A program made the position numbers and the translations under genes. Of a stretch of DNA of 64,000 nucleotides, positions 52,017 through 61,270 are shown piece after piece; the first letter of the stretch is position 1, and every line of letters begins with the position of its first letter. The notes below the pieces were generated by a model. It was not told the DNA's origin. It saw only the letters and a program-made list of their open reading frames with translations, and did no database searches. Source of the DNA: Anaerobacillus arseniciselenatis (GTDB lineage Bacteria > Bacillota > Bacilli > Bacillales > Anaerobacillaceae); assembly GCF_001865995.1 (NCBI RefSeq), contig NZ_MLQQ01000001.1, positions 62,001 through 126,000 of the forward strand, in the 5' to 3' direction.

Positions 52017-52380
52017 ATTTATACAAAATATCATCTTTCAATGAAGCAACTTTAGCTAAAGCTTGTTCGATATCTCTTTCTTGAACACCGAAATGAGCAA
52101 GCGCATTACCGAGATGCTTGGCAATTGCATTAAAGTGTTCAGGCTGTATATTCATCCCTTCATGTGCTTTTGCCATTGAAGTTCCAGAATATTGATTAGG
52201 TCCCCCTAAGGCAAAACTGATAAATTTCGTTTGGTGTTGTCGCTGTTTTTCCATATCCGTATTTTCAAAAAAATGTTGGACGGTGGGATCTTTTAAAACT
52301 AATTCTGAGTAAAAATAATCAACGACTTTCGCGATCGCTTCTTCTCCACCTAATTTTTCATAAAGTGTTTGTTCTGACAT
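52015..52380 (-). CDS. Truncated haemoglobin, group I-like
   Basis: The protein has 121 aa: TLYEKLGGEEAIAKVVDYFY, FFENTDMEKQRQHQTKFISF (proximal helix E/F with tyrosine and glutamine neighbours) and KAHEGMNIQPEHFNAIAKHL carry the heme-binding histidine. It may handle oxygen or nitric oxide. ATG with AGGGAG upstream. The last codon overlaps a family 1 repeat. Confidence 0.9.
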   Translation of the reverse strand: MSEQTLYEKLGGEEAIAKVVDYFYSELVLKDPTVQHFFENTDMEKQRQHQTKFISFALGGPNQYSGTSMAKAHEGMNIQPEHFNAIAKHLGNALAHFGVQERDIEQALAKVASLKDDILYK

Positions 52381-52530
52381 TCACGTGAGCTCCCTTACTA
52401 TTTAATCTTACAATATAGTTGTTTGTCACGGTGTGAATTTATATTCTACAAATCAGAACTAGCTTTAGGTATTGATACTATATTTTTTCATACATGGTGC
52501 CTATTATTGTACAACGCATTAATTGATTTC

Positions 52531-53253
52531 CTACTTAACAAACAATCCTTCTTCGTTCTTCAACTTTCCGTATAACTCTTCTAACGTTCCTTGATCATCA
52601 ATTCGGTATTGTGGTTCACCTCGGTCAATGACCCAACCTTCAACTAAAAAAGTTTTCATACCAATTTGAGCAGCTGACATGTCTTCTTGTTTATCGTTAC
52701 CGATCATCAAGCATTCTTCTGGCTTAACACCGAGACGATCACATAAATTTTGATAATACTCACGATGCGGCTTCGTAAATGAATTTTCTTCGTACACGGT
52801 AATGATTTCAAATGGAATATCTGAAACACCCGCCCACTTAATTCGCTCGTAAATCGCCGCCTTCGGAAAAACAGGGTTTGTCGCTACTGCGACGCGATAC
52901 CCTTGGTTAATCGCTTCTTCAGCAATTTTTTTAGACAACGGCGATGGCGTACAAAGATGAGAGAACGTCGGAAACACTTTTTCGTAAAAATCATCAAGTG
53001 TCGGCCAAATATCTTCTTTTTGTACCTTTGCTAAAGACAAAAATGTTTCTTCAAAAACTTGTTCATTCGTCTTGTCAGGCTCTAAATTACGAAGCATAGC
53101 TTCAGTTCCGGCCCAAAGCGCTTTTATAAATTCATTAGGATCCATAATATGTGCGACTCTCGGGCCTAGCTCTTTTAAATAATATTTTACAAAATCATCC
53201 GTATCCATTGGAAGTAAAGTTCCATCTAAATCAAACAAAATCACTTTAATCAT
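52531..53253 (-). CDS. HAD-superfamily phosphatase
   Basis: The protein has 240 aa. The HAD motifs DLDGTLLPM (Asp nucleophile), VAVATNP, and IGNDKQEDMSAA with GMKTFLVEGWVID are all present. The substrate is unknown. ATG with GAGGCG upstream. Single gene between repeats. Confidence 0.88.
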   Translation of the reverse strand: MIKVILFDLDGTLLPMDTDDFVKYYLKELGPRVAHIMDPNEFIKALWAGTEAMLRNLEPDKTNEQVFEETFLSLAKVQKEDIWPTLDDFYEKVFPTFSHLCTPSPLSKKIAEEAINQGYRVAVATNPVFPKAAIYERIKWAGVSDIPFEIITVYEENSFTKPHREYYQNLCDRLGVKPEECLMIGNDKQEDMSAAQIGMKTFLVEGWVIDRGEPQYRIDDQGTLEELYGKLKNEEGLFVK

Positions 53254-53291
53254 TCTTCAACGCCTCACATATTTTTAAAATTTTGTACATT

Positions 53292-53406
53292 AATGAATTT
53301 CATCATTCAATATTATTGCCATTAAGTTTCTATAAGTAGTTGTGTTAAATCGGTCGCAAATACTTATAGTTTGATAGGTTCAATTTATGTAAGGATGAAA
53401 TTCACT
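53292..53406 (-). repeat. Family 1 repeat (copy 9, diverged inner stem)
   Basis: Ends as in other copies; the inner arms CTATAAGTAGTTG and CAAATACTTATAG differ from them but still pair. This copy supports selection on the stem. Confidence 0.8.
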
Positions 53407-53412
53407 CGCATT

Positions 53413-53500
53413 AATGAATTTCATAATCCATTATTTCCGCCACTAAGATCAATATATAGTTGCGTGATGGGGCTCATCTTTGGTAATTATGAAATTCACT
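53413..53500 (-). repeat. Family 1 repeat (copy 10, inner deletion)
   Basis: Keeps both ends and one inner arm (CAATATATAGTTGCG) but lacks the second arm. Directly next to copy 9 in the same orientation. Confidence 0.8.
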
Positions 53501-53657
53501 TACATAGTTAGGAGCAAATTATACCACAATATCATCTATTAATGTTAATATTATGCAAGACATACCCAAGGTGGGGAACACTACTAAAAAACCGCGTTAA
53601 AAGAAACTTAAAGCATAGTCATGCATACTGTTCGATGCTTAAAAGGGGGAAAAGCTA

Positions 53658-54053
53658 ATGAGAAAAATCAATGTCGTAGCTGCAGTTTTAAAAAATGATA
53701 AAGATGAAGTGTTATGTGCACTACGATCACCGACTATGTCCTCCCCTAACGTGTGGGAGTTTCCAGGAGGTAAAATTGAAGAAGGTGAACTACCAAAAGA
53801 AGCACTGATTCGTGAAATTGAAGAAGAGTTAGATTGCTCTATTGAAGTGTTTGATTTAATTAAAGAAGTTGATCATCGACAAAGACCAGATTTCAATATT
53901 CGCTTATTGACATATAAAGCGAAAGTCATTAATGGAACCCCACAAGCAAAAGAACATGCGAAACTTGAATGGAAGCCCCTTGCCGAACTACGATCGTTAA
54001 AGTGGGCCCCAGCCGACATCCCAACGGTGGAGCGATTACTTACCGGTGTCTGA
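53658..54053 (+). CDS. NUDIX hydrolase, MutT type
   Basis: The protein has 131 aa. The Nudix box GGKIEEGELPKEALIREIEE followed by EL is complete. FPGGK and the WKPLAELRSLKWAPADIP ending match 8-oxo-dGTP/CTP pyrophosphohydrolases. It cleans the nucleotide pool or acts on related nucleotides. ATG with AAAAGGGGG upstream. Its last codons are followed directly by a GTGTCTGACACC hairpin. Confidence 0.9.
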   Translation: MRKINVVAAVLKNDKDEVLCALRSPTMSSPNVWEFPGGKIEEGELPKEALIREIEEELDCSIEVFDLIKEVDHRQRPDFNIRLLTYKAKVINGTPQAKEHAKLEWKPLAELRSLKWAPADIPTVERLLTGV

Positions 54054-54112
54054 CACCGCTCGTGGACAAAAAGGCAAAATGTCCACGTCTGGAGGACACT
54101 TTGCCTTTTTTG
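54042..54112 (+). repeat. Short REP-like hairpin, also terminator-like
   Basis: GTGTCTGACACC and TGTCCACG stretches, then AAGGCAAAATGTCC pairing with GGACACTTTGCCTT and TTTTTT. It overlaps the stop of the NUDIX gene. Confidence 0.65.
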
Positions 54113-54194
54113 TAATTCAACCACAAGTTTACGGACTCGTCCCCTCTCACGCACTAATCGGAGGAAATGTCTACGTCCGTGGTAGACACCCCTC

Positions 54195-54659
54195 TCAAGA
54201 GATCTTTCGCTTATATTCCGCATAACGTATCGCTTGTTTAATCGCCCGATCTATTTCCCGAATTTCTTGATAATATTTTTTCTCTCTTAAAATGATGTCT
54301 ACTTGATTGCCATTCAAATGCGTTAGCCTAATCGCATATTGTTCAGTTTGAGGTAAAGTGATTAATAGAGCCATCAATATAAGGACAAGTCCTGTGAGGT
54401 CAAAATAATTAGAGGCACTAAAAAAAAGGCTTATATCTGTAAAAACTTCTGTGAGTTGACCCGCACGAATTTTCCCAAGTAAAATACAAACAATTCCAAC
54501 GATGGCAATCGCTATATTTACAGTTTGATCTGGCTTAATTAACACACCTTGTCCACTTTTCAAATCTTCTAGGTTATAAATTATGCCGAACACACGAATA
54601 TATTGATCAGTTACCGTAATCTTTGAATCTACACTTTCATAATAACTAATTTCACTCAT
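54195..54659 (-). CDS. DUF6232-like membrane protein
   Basis: The protein has 154 aa. The N-terminal beta domain SKITVTDQYIRVFGIIYNLE, two hydrophobic segments (about 48-65 and 88-107) and a charged C-terminal helix (IREIDRAIKQAIRYAEYKRK) match DUF6232. Function unknown. ATG with AAGGGGCGG upstream. Confidence 0.7.
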   Translation of the reverse strand: MSEISYYESVDSKITVTDQYIRVFGIIYNLEDLKSGQGVLIKPDQTVNIAIAIVGIVCILLGKIRAGQLTEVFTDISLFFSASNYFDLTGLVLILMALLITLPQTEQYAIRLTHLNGNQVDIILREKKYYQEIREIDRAIKQAIRYAEYKRKIS

Positions 54660-54762
54660 TTTCCCACCGCCCCTTTACCATTCATTAAAATCTTTATGAT
54701 AAAAGGGACAAGTATATGACTTAATTTGCACATATAATATACTATTGAATTTTTCACATAAA

Positions 54763-54820
54763 AAATGTCCACCTCCCGTGGACATTTTCGCTATTTGTCT
54801 TTTTAAGGTGTCTGACACCT
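54763..54820. repeat. Short REP-like hairpin
   Basis: TGTCCACCTCCCGTGGACA, then GGTGTCTGACACC. Fourth member of the TGTCCAC group. Confidence 0.6.
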
Positions 54821-54850
54821 TGCTCACCATTTCACATTTTAACTTAAAAT

Positions 54851-55084
54851 TTATTTTGCAGGTATAATATTAATACTTTTGAAATGTTTAATAATCATGC
54901 TTGAACTTAAAACACTTGCGCAAACGAGAAAAGTAATTAATGTTCCTATATTTTGGTGGTTTCCACTATAAATATTAATTACTACTCCTAAAAACGTTGG
55001 TAATACTGCTAATGCTGCTAGCACTGAAAGATATGTAATAATAAAACCAAAGATCGCTTCTCCTACTAATGCCACTTTTTTCAT
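54851..55084 (-). CDS. 77-aa two-helix membrane protein
   Basis: Two hydrophobic segments (about 4-30 and 48-62). The ATG has AAAGGAGTGATG upstream. Not recognised. Single gene. Confidence 0.6.
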   Translation of the reverse strand: MKKVALVGEAIFGFIITYLSVLAALAVLPTFLGVVINIYSGNHQNIGTLITFLVCASVLSSSMIIKHFKSINIIPAK

Positions 55085-55370
55085 AACAACATCACTCCTT
55101 TGATGAATAACTGCTTTTGTTTTTCTATATGTTCAATATATCACAAACATATAAATGCAAATCCTCTATTTTGTGTCGAGACCGTTGCAGCTTGTTGTCT
55201 GTTTTGTGAACTGCTTCACAATATCATAAAATCTCTGCTCATTTTATCTATAGCAACTCTTTTTAAATTTCGTTTAAAGTATTAGCTGTACGTTATTAAA
55301 GTTACACAAAGGTGTATCAACCCTTAAAATCTTTCTTTTTTTAAATTTTTGCTCAGCATCAAACAATAAG
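55085..55370. other. Intergenic region, no gene seen
   Basis: A+T-rich, no ORF with a ribosome binding site. Confidence 0.35.
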
Positions 55371-55488
55371 AGGGTGGGACAAAACAAAGTGTCAGACACC
55401 GCTAGACACCGAATATAGACATATGATAAATCTTTACGTCTATATTTAGTAGGCTCCGCGTGGTGTCAGACACTTTTGTCCCACCCTC
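55371..55488 (+). repeat. Palindromic repeat, family 2 (copy 4)
   Basis: Ends AGGGTGGGACAAAA and TTTTGTCCCACCCT with GTGTCAGACACC next to each; the inner ATATAGAC and GTCTATAT arms pair. Confidence 0.85.
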
Positions 55489-55507
55489 AACTTTCTAACG
55501 CATAGGA

Positions 55508-55700
55508 TCAGTTAGTCATAACAGCGACAGGCTCTAATTGAACTTCGACATTCCCTTTAATAGCTTTTGAATATGGACAAAACTCGTGTGCTGCAACTGC
55601 TAACATATCAGCATCTTCTTGAGAAACTCCTTCAATATTAATTTTCAATTTCACTGCAATTTTAAAACCACCGCTTTGACTACCTAAAATCGCCCCTTAT
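55508..55700 (-). pseudogene. Remnant of an Ohr/OsmC-family gene
   Basis: The last ~60 codons of an organic-hydroperoxide-resistance (Ohr/OsmC) gene remain: GGFKIAVKLKINIEGVSQED, then ADMLAVAAHEFCPYSKAIKG (second redox Cys) and NVEVQLEPVAVMTN. No start or N-terminal half with the first Cys is present, and upstream reading is broken. Lost by deletion, perhaps together with insertion of the repeat nearby. Confidence 0.7.
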
Positions 55701-55869
55701 TATGAGCTTTGCGCCCATTCCGCATTTAAACCACCTCTTTATGTATCACTTATTAACCTCATTACATAATTTGTACTATAACCTATCGTAGTGCTCGAAT
55801 TAATTATCGTAACAAAGCTTACTAACTAATGCACTACCATTAGGGATAACCAATGAAAGGGGTGTTTGT

Positions 55870-56094
55870 ATGGGATATTACGGTGAGCCAGTTTATCCTA
55901 CTGCCACACCTAGTTATGGTTCTTGTTGTTCACAACCTACTTTTGACACTTACACTCCAACGCCTGTTCCAGCGTACGGTCCTGTTTATACCCCACCGCC
56001 ACGGTACGGTTCAGGTTTTGGAGCTGCTTTAATCATTGTCGTTGTGATTTTACTCATCATTTTAGGGGCTGTATACTACTATCAAGGTGCGTAA
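55870..56094 (+). CDS. YjcZ-like small membrane/spore protein
   Basis: The protein has 74 aa. A Pro/Tyr/Gly-rich N-terminus (GYYGEPVYPTATPSYGSCCS) is followed by a GFGAALIIVVVILLIILGAVYY helix, the hallmark of YjcZ-type sporulation proteins, though the N-terminal part is longer. ATG with GAAAGGGGTG upstream. A terminator follows. Confidence 0.75.
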   Translation: MGYYGEPVYPTATPSYGSCCSQPTFDTYTPTPVPAYGPVYTPPPRYGSGFGAALIIVVVILLIILGAVYYYQGA

Positions 56095-56152
56095 CCACAC
56101 GTTCCAACACTCCTAAAGTGATCGGCTAACAACAAAGAATATGACCTAAACC

Positions 56153-56199
56153 GAAAAACCGCAAGGACAATTGGCTCCTGTTCTTGCGGTTTTCCTTAT
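56153..56199. terminator. Intrinsic terminator
   Basis: Arms AAAACCGCAAGGACA and TGTTCTTGCGGTTTT, between convergent genes. Confidence 0.8.
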
Positions 56200-56248
56200 T
56201 CTTTCCACTACGAAGTTCCTTACTTAATATCTCAAGCCTTATTTATCT

Positions 56249-58819
56249 TTAATTTTCGTGATAAAAGCTTTGACTGTACCTTCTTTTCCTAGCGGCATGG
56301 CACACATCACAAATTTGAAAATTAAAATCCCAAGGTAATATTTTTCCGCAACGTTTACATTTCTTTGTTAATGTTTTAACGTCTGTTTTTAAACGTTCGT
56401 GTACTTCGCCACTTAACTCTTCACGAATTCGCTCCCAATAAACAGCCTCTGTCCCACGTCCTAAGCGATATAAAAACAAAAGATGAAGGCCGATTGCTTT
56501 ATAAGAAAGTTCCAACTCTTCTAGAGAGTCTCGCTTCACGACTGGTTCAGGAAGTTCTTTTCTTTTAATTATCGCAAACATCGTTTCACGCCACTGTTTA
56601 ATCAACTCAGCGTCCTTTTTCGAAAACGGCAAATGTAAAAATCCGTAAAGATCCATCATCGAAAGTCTTGCTTCGACTTCTGTATCGCGAATCGTTGCGT
56701 ATAACTCTCGTTCCTCCGACAACGAAGCCTTACGCGTTCCTTTTGGACTTTCAAACTTCTGCCACAGTTCAAAAAACTTACTTAGATCACGATAATATTT
56801 TTGAAAGCGTTCGAATATCGCATTCGTCGGGGCGATCGCAAATTTAGAAATCAATACATCTTCTTGCTCCAAAAGACGAGTCATATAGCGAATGTCTTTG
56901 GTGAAAGCGACTTTTCCGACATCAAAAATTCCTTTTCTCCCGGCACGTCCTGCAATTTGCTTCACTTCTTGAGACGTTAACTTGCGCCTGCGAACTCCGT
57001 CAAATTTTTCAGTTTCTAAAAAGACGATACGGCGGATCGGTAAATTTAAGCCCATCCCGATCGCATCAGTGGCAACAATTACTGTTGTCTCACCTTTAAT
57101 AAAACGTTCCATTTGCTTTTTTCTCGTTTCAGGAGGCATACTGCCATAAATCATACTTACTGAATGACGGTCATTTTCTAGCTTCGAAGCTGTTTCAAGA
57201 ACACGCCTTCGTGAAAAACAAACGAGAGCATCTCCTCTTTTCGTATGTTTAATATTAAATTCTTTTTTCTCAACAACGAGAGGAATGTCTCTGTAATATT
57301 CATTAATTTCAATATCCGAATCACCTAATAATTGAACAATCATCTCTTTACAATTACGACTTCCGATAATGTGCACTTCTTTTGCATTTGCTTTCGTAAT
57401 CGCTTTATACCAAGAAAAACCGCGATCACGATCGGCAACCATTTGCGCCTCATCGATAACGATAATATCGTAAAAGGATTTTTCATAAAACATTTCTACT
57501 GTACAGGCGAGATGACTTGCACCGTCGACGTCTTTTTCTTCCTCTCCCGTCTTCAGACCGCAACGCATCCCGTCTTTGCTCAACTTATCATACACTTCAA
57601 GAGCTAGCAGTCTCAATGGCGCCAAATACAACCCACTATGTGCTTGTTTCATTCGTTCCAGAGCATGATGCGTTTTTCCTGTATTCGTTTCACCGATATG
57701 TAAAACATAGCGGATATTTCGGCCAGTTGACGGAGTATATTCCCGACCAAAAATGTCTTCTAACATCCGTTCTTCTTCGGCTTTTTTTCTTTCGATCTCT
57801 GCTAATTCTTCATCCTTTTTACGTTCTCGTTCCTCTAAATCTTGCTCATATAGCATTTCATGTTCTTGAACGTTAAAAGGAATTTCAGATAGAGACATAA
57901 GATCTTCTACATACTCATCTTGAATCCTTGCGAAAAAGTTTACTTTTAAAGCATTTATATAATCGACAATAACTTCTTGGACCACTTCCGTTGTTAACTC
58001 TTCATCATCTAGTTCTGTGTATAGTTCAAAAACACTCGGGGCTAATTCCTCAATTACTAAAGCTGAAACTAAATCGGAAATATATTTTTTAACCTTCTTT
58101 TCATAACGCAATTCATACGTTTCGTATTCCCAACCCACTCGTTTATGAACTTTCCCTGTTAGCTCATTAAAAAAAACTTCCATTGTTGTGTATATCGTCG
58201 GATCAAAACTTCCTTGGTGAATTAATTTCGTTTCAAGTCTAAAAGGGTCGACAGATGAATATTTCGGTTTGTTCTTGATGTCATTAGCTAACAAACCTGC
58301 AACATAAAAACGCACGTATAAGTAATAAACTTCGTAATCAGCATCAATGATTTCTTCGGTCACATTTTCAATTTCTCGAAAAACTTTTCTCCTTTTTTCA
58401 GCAATTCGTTGTTCTTCGATCCTTTGTAAATAATTTGCTCGCGCCTTCGGATATCTCAAGCTCCATGCTTCATCCATACTCTCATATTGATCGGTGAGCC
58501 ATTGCAGAACATGAAAGAGTGGAAATGTCCTCATTTCATTTCGGAAAATTTTATTGATCAGCTTTTTATCGATCCCTTCAACCTCATACCCTCTTTCGGT
58601 TAAATAACGCTTTTTCTCTTTTCGCGGAACGTCATTATTAGTTAAATTGAGCCAAACATTCATCCAAATTTGCTCAAGATACTGAATTCGTTCTTCTAAA
58701 TATTCGTCAAAACTCGGTAGTTCCGTTTTTGTTTCTAAAAAACGATCAATGTCCTCATTAACTTTCAATTTCGTATGCTCAACAGCACGGTTATATAGTT
58801 CATTAAGTCGGTCCATCAC
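56249..58819 (-). CDS. SUV3-like RNA helicase
   Basis: The protein has 856 aa. Residues ~1-370 are a helical, charged N-terminal domain. The helicase core follows: HIGETNTGKTHHALERM (Walker A), LAPLRLLALE, VIDEAQMV (DEAD-type box), and TDAIGMGLNLPIRR with QIAGRAGRKG (motifs V and VI). The C-terminal end has a zinc ribbon (KKCKRCGKILPWDF and CDVC). SUV3 proteins are best known as mitochondrial RNA helicases, so a bacterial form is of interest. The start is GTG/ATG at 58814-58819 with AAAGGAGAG upstream. Role inferred: RNA processing or turnover. Confidence 0.85.
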   Translation of the reverse strand: MMDRLNELYNRAVEHTKLKVNEDIDRFLETKTELPSFDEYLEERIQYLEQIWMNVWLNLTNNDVPRKEKKRYLTERGYEVEGIDKKLINKIFRNEMRTFPLFHVLQWLTDQYESMDEAWSLRYPKARANYLQRIEEQRIAEKRRKVFREIENVTEEIIDADYEVYYLYVRFYVAGLLANDIKNKPKYSSVDPFRLETKLIHQGSFDPTIYTTMEVFFNELTGKVHKRVGWEYETYELRYEKKVKKYISDLVSALVIEELAPSVFELYTELDDEELTTEVVQEVIVDYINALKVNFFARIQDEYVEDLMSLSEIPFNVQEHEMLYEQDLEERERKKDEELAEIERKKAEEERMLEDIFGREYTPSTGRNIRYVLHIGETNTGKTHHALERMKQAHSGLYLAPLRLLALEVYDKLSKDGMRCGLKTGEEEKDVDGASHLACTVEMFYEKSFYDIIVIDEAQMVADRDRGFSWYKAITKANAKEVHIIGSRNCKEMIVQLLGDSDIEINEYYRDIPLVVEKKEFNIKHTKRGDALVCFSRRRVLETASKLENDRHSVSMIYGSMPPETRKKQMERFIKGETTVIVATDAIGMGLNLPIRRIVFLETEKFDGVRRRKLTSQEVKQIAGRAGRKGIFDVGKVAFTKDIRYMTRLLEQEDVLISKFAIAPTNAIFERFQKYYRDLSKFFELWQKFESPKGTRKASLSEERELYATIRDTEVEARLSMMDLYGFLHLPFSKKDAELIKQWRETMFAIIKRKELPEPVVKRDSLEELELSYKAIGLHLLFLYRLGRGTEAVYWERIREELSGEVHERLKTDVKTLTKKCKRCGKILPWDFNFQICDVCHAARKRRYSQSFYHEN

Positions 58820-59021
58820 TCATAACTCTCCTTTCTAAGTATCTAAAAGTTATGTTGAGAGGAGATTAGTTATATTTTATTATTTTAACCAGTTATATAT
58901 TTCCCTTCTAATAAAAAAAACAGTACATACGCCCATTTATTATGGATTCCACATTTAACTAACCCACATAAGGCTACTTCGCATATGATGTATTATCTTC
59001 TCTGGAAGGTGGTGTAAGTTA

Positions 59022-59183
59022 ATGTACGGATATGGATACGGAGCTGGATGCCACACTACAATGGCGGCTCCAATGGTAGCTCCTGCTCCAGCACCTGGAT
59101 TTGGACGCGGTTTTGCTTTAATCGTCGTTCTATTCATTTTATTGGTGATTATTGGAGCTTCTTGGGCAACTCCAACAGCTTAA
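59022..59183 (+). CDS. YjcZ-family sporulation protein
   Basis: The protein has 53 aa: a Gly/Tyr/Ala/Pro-rich head (MYGYGYGAGCHTTMAAPMVA), then GRGFALIVVLFILLVIIGAS, the YjcZ helix. ATG 59022-59024 with AAGGTGGTG upstream. Such proteins are made in sporulation; the role is unknown. It is separated from the gene at 55870 by the helicase gene, read in the opposite direction. Confidence 0.85.
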   Translation: MYGYGYGAGCHTTMAAPMVAPAPAPGFGRGFALIVVLFILLVIIGASWATPTA

Positions 59184-59205
59184 CAACCACATTAAGCGTA
59201 TGAGA

Positions 59206-59247
59206 AAAAAGTAAGGGTGCCAATCAAAGGCACTCTTCTTTTTTTGT
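59206..59247 (+). terminator. Intrinsic terminator
   Basis: Arms AAGGGTGCC and GGCACTCTT, then TTTTTTT. Confidence 0.7.
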
Positions 59248-59482
59248 ATAATTTGTAGTTCGATTATAGATGCATTATTCCTTCTTCCTATGCAAATAAT
59301 TATTTTTGAGGTTTCCTTGCATTTATATATTTATACTGTTATGATGAACTTAACTTATTTTTGTTCGGATCTACTGATAGAAAAAAGACTTTCTTGTAGT
59401 AAGTAGTTTTCGTCTTGATGGAATTTTGAGCAAGAGTAGTAATAATTTTTAGTGGTTAAAAGCCACAATGGAGGAATTTTTA

Positions 59483-59683
59483 ATGACACAAGGTACAGTA
59501 AAATGGTTTAACGCAGAAAAAGGTTTCGGATTTATCGAAGTTGAAGGAAACGACGATGTATTCGTACACTTCTCAGCTATTCAAGGCGACGGCTTCAAAT
59601 CATTAGAAGAAGGTCAAACTGTAACATTTGACATCGAGCAAGGCGCTCGTGGACCACAAGCTGCTAACGTTGAAAAGAAATAA
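59483..59683 (+). CDS. Cold-shock protein, CspA family
   Basis: The protein has 66 aa. RNP1 KGFGFIEV and RNP2 VFVHFSAI are complete, and the start [15 protein letters not shown] is the usual one. ATG 59483 with GGAGG upstream; the frame start at 59468 is not used. Binds single-stranded nucleic acid. The long A+T-rich upstream region may be a cold-shock leader. Confidence 0.95.
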   Translation: MTQGTVKWFNAEKGFGFIEVEGNDDVFVHFSAIQGDGFKSLEEGQTVTFDIEQGARGPQAANVEKK

Positions 59684-59691
59684 TTATTAAT

Positions 59692-59718
59692 GAAAGGACT
59701 CTTTGGAGTCCTTTTTTA
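59692..59718 (+). terminator. Terminator of the cold-shock gene
   Basis: Arms AAAGGACTC and GAGTCCTTTTTT. Confidence 0.8.
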
Positions 59719-59757
59719 TTATTCAAATACAATTCACTTATTGGGAAATAGAGTTTA

Positions 59758-61083
59758 TCACGTACTTGGAACCCAACTTTGCTTTCGAGTGAGCATTCTA
59801 CTACCTACTAATACGGCCCACGCCTTTTCATCACCCTTCAAAAAGAATGTAATCGGTTTTTCACTTTTTTCAATGACAAATGCATTTTCAGAACTTCCCC
59901 TCAATGAGAAACTTTCCCCATTCACTTCGAGAAAAGGTTGATTATTTTCTACAACGATTGTAGCCTTTCCGCCTTCTGAACAATCATATGTACCAACCAA
60001 CTTTTCTAATTGTGCTTCAGAATGATTATAGGTTGGTTCAACTTTTCTTAACATATCCATCGGCAACCCTAATGCCGTATTCACGGCAGCTAACCAAATT
60101 TCATCGGCAGGAACGTTGGAAACATTACATAAGACAGATACGACAATTCCTTCTTCAGGGATAAAACCGAAGTTCGAAGATACACCTGGCTGTCCGCCGC
60201 CATGCTCGACTAAAGTAACACTATTGTAATTCGGCGTTACTTTAAACGCATAGCCGTAAAACGTTCCGTTCGCAACTTCAAAAGGATTCTCCCACATTCT
60301 TTTTAACGTTTCTCGAGAAATCGCATTATTCTCATTCGTTACATAAAATTCTCCGTATTTTAACAAATCGATAACCGTAGACCTGACTCCACCACCGACT
60401 TCATAATTTCCTAACTTTGGCCAAAGCTTTTCTTCAAGTTGATTCGTTTGTTTATTATGTTCGTACGGAATGGTTACATCGTCGTACTTTGCTAGCTCAT
60501 CAATACTAAAAGTCGAACGGTACATCTTTAATGGGTTTAAGATCTTCTCCGTGATATGTCTACGGTAAAGCTTACCAGCCACCTTTTCGATAATTGCTCC
60601 TAAGAGTAAAAACGTGTCATTGCAATAGCTAAAATACTCTCCAGGTTTTCCTAACATTTCATAATCTTTTTCCGCTAAATATGTAAGATGGTCTTTAAGT
60701 TTATTTAACTCTTCTCTTCTAAACATCGGTGCAAGCCCCGTCGTATGCGTAAGTAGGTGATTAATTTTAATACTACTCATATCCTCAACACCAATTAATT
60801 TAAAATTAGGAAGATATTTAATCACCGGATCATTGACAGAAAGGAGTCCTTTGTCTTCTAACATAATAATTGCTAACGCTGTAAACGATTTCGTTACAGA
60901 AGCTATGCCAAAAATTGAATTTTCCGTTACCGGAGCCTTCGTCATTTGATCACAAAAGCCAAATCCTTTCTGAAAGAGTACTTTTCCGTGTTGAGATACG
61001 GCTACTGCACAGCCGGGTATATGATATTTTTGGATTGCTTCTTTCAAATAACTTTCAAATTGTACCCATTTTTGTTCACTCAT
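59758..61083 (-). CDS. Class C beta-lactamase-like serine hydrolase
   Basis: About 441 aa. The catalytic SVTKSF (SxxK), YCND (YxN), and HGGGQPG (HxG) motifs are present; the C-terminal ~110 aa is a beta-barrel-like addition. No signal peptide, so probably a cytosolic esterase/DD-peptidase-like enzyme, not a beta-lactamase. The ATG 61081-61083 is preceded by AAAAGGGTG; the frame start at 61092 overlaps that box. Confidence 0.85.
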   Translation of the reverse strand: MSEQKWVQFESYLKEAIQKYHIPGCAVAVSQHGKVLFQKGFGFCDQMTKAPVTENSIFGIASVTKSFTALAIIMLEDKGLLSVNDPVIKYLPNFKLIGVEDMSSIKINHLLTHTTGLAPMFRREELNKLKDHLTYLAEKDYEMLGKPGEYFSYCNDTFLLLGAIIEKVAGKLYRRHITEKILNPLKMYRSTFSIDELAKYDDVTIPYEHNKQTNQLEEKLWPKLGNYEVGGGVRSTVIDLLKYGEFYVTNENNAISRETLKRMWENPFEVANGTFYGYAFKVTPNYNSVTLVEHGGGQPGVSSNFGFIPEEGIVVSVLCNVSNVPADEIWLAAVNTALGLPMDMLRKVEPTYNHSEAQLEKLVGTYDCSEGGKATIVVENNQPFLEVNGESFSLRGSSENAFVIEKSEKPITFFLKGDEKAWAVLVGSRMLTRKQSWVPST

Positions 61084-61270
61084 GTGTGTCACCCTTTTTA
61101 TTTTTCTGTCTATTCTAAATTCGACAGAAATTAGAAAAAACCTCTAATTTTAATGAATTCCTAGTTCTAATATATTTCTACTACCCCCTTAGACTGGCCC
61201 CCCTGTTCTTAAAGTTATTACATTTAAATAGTTATATAATAATCACTTTATTATAAAGGAGTGTTAGAGC

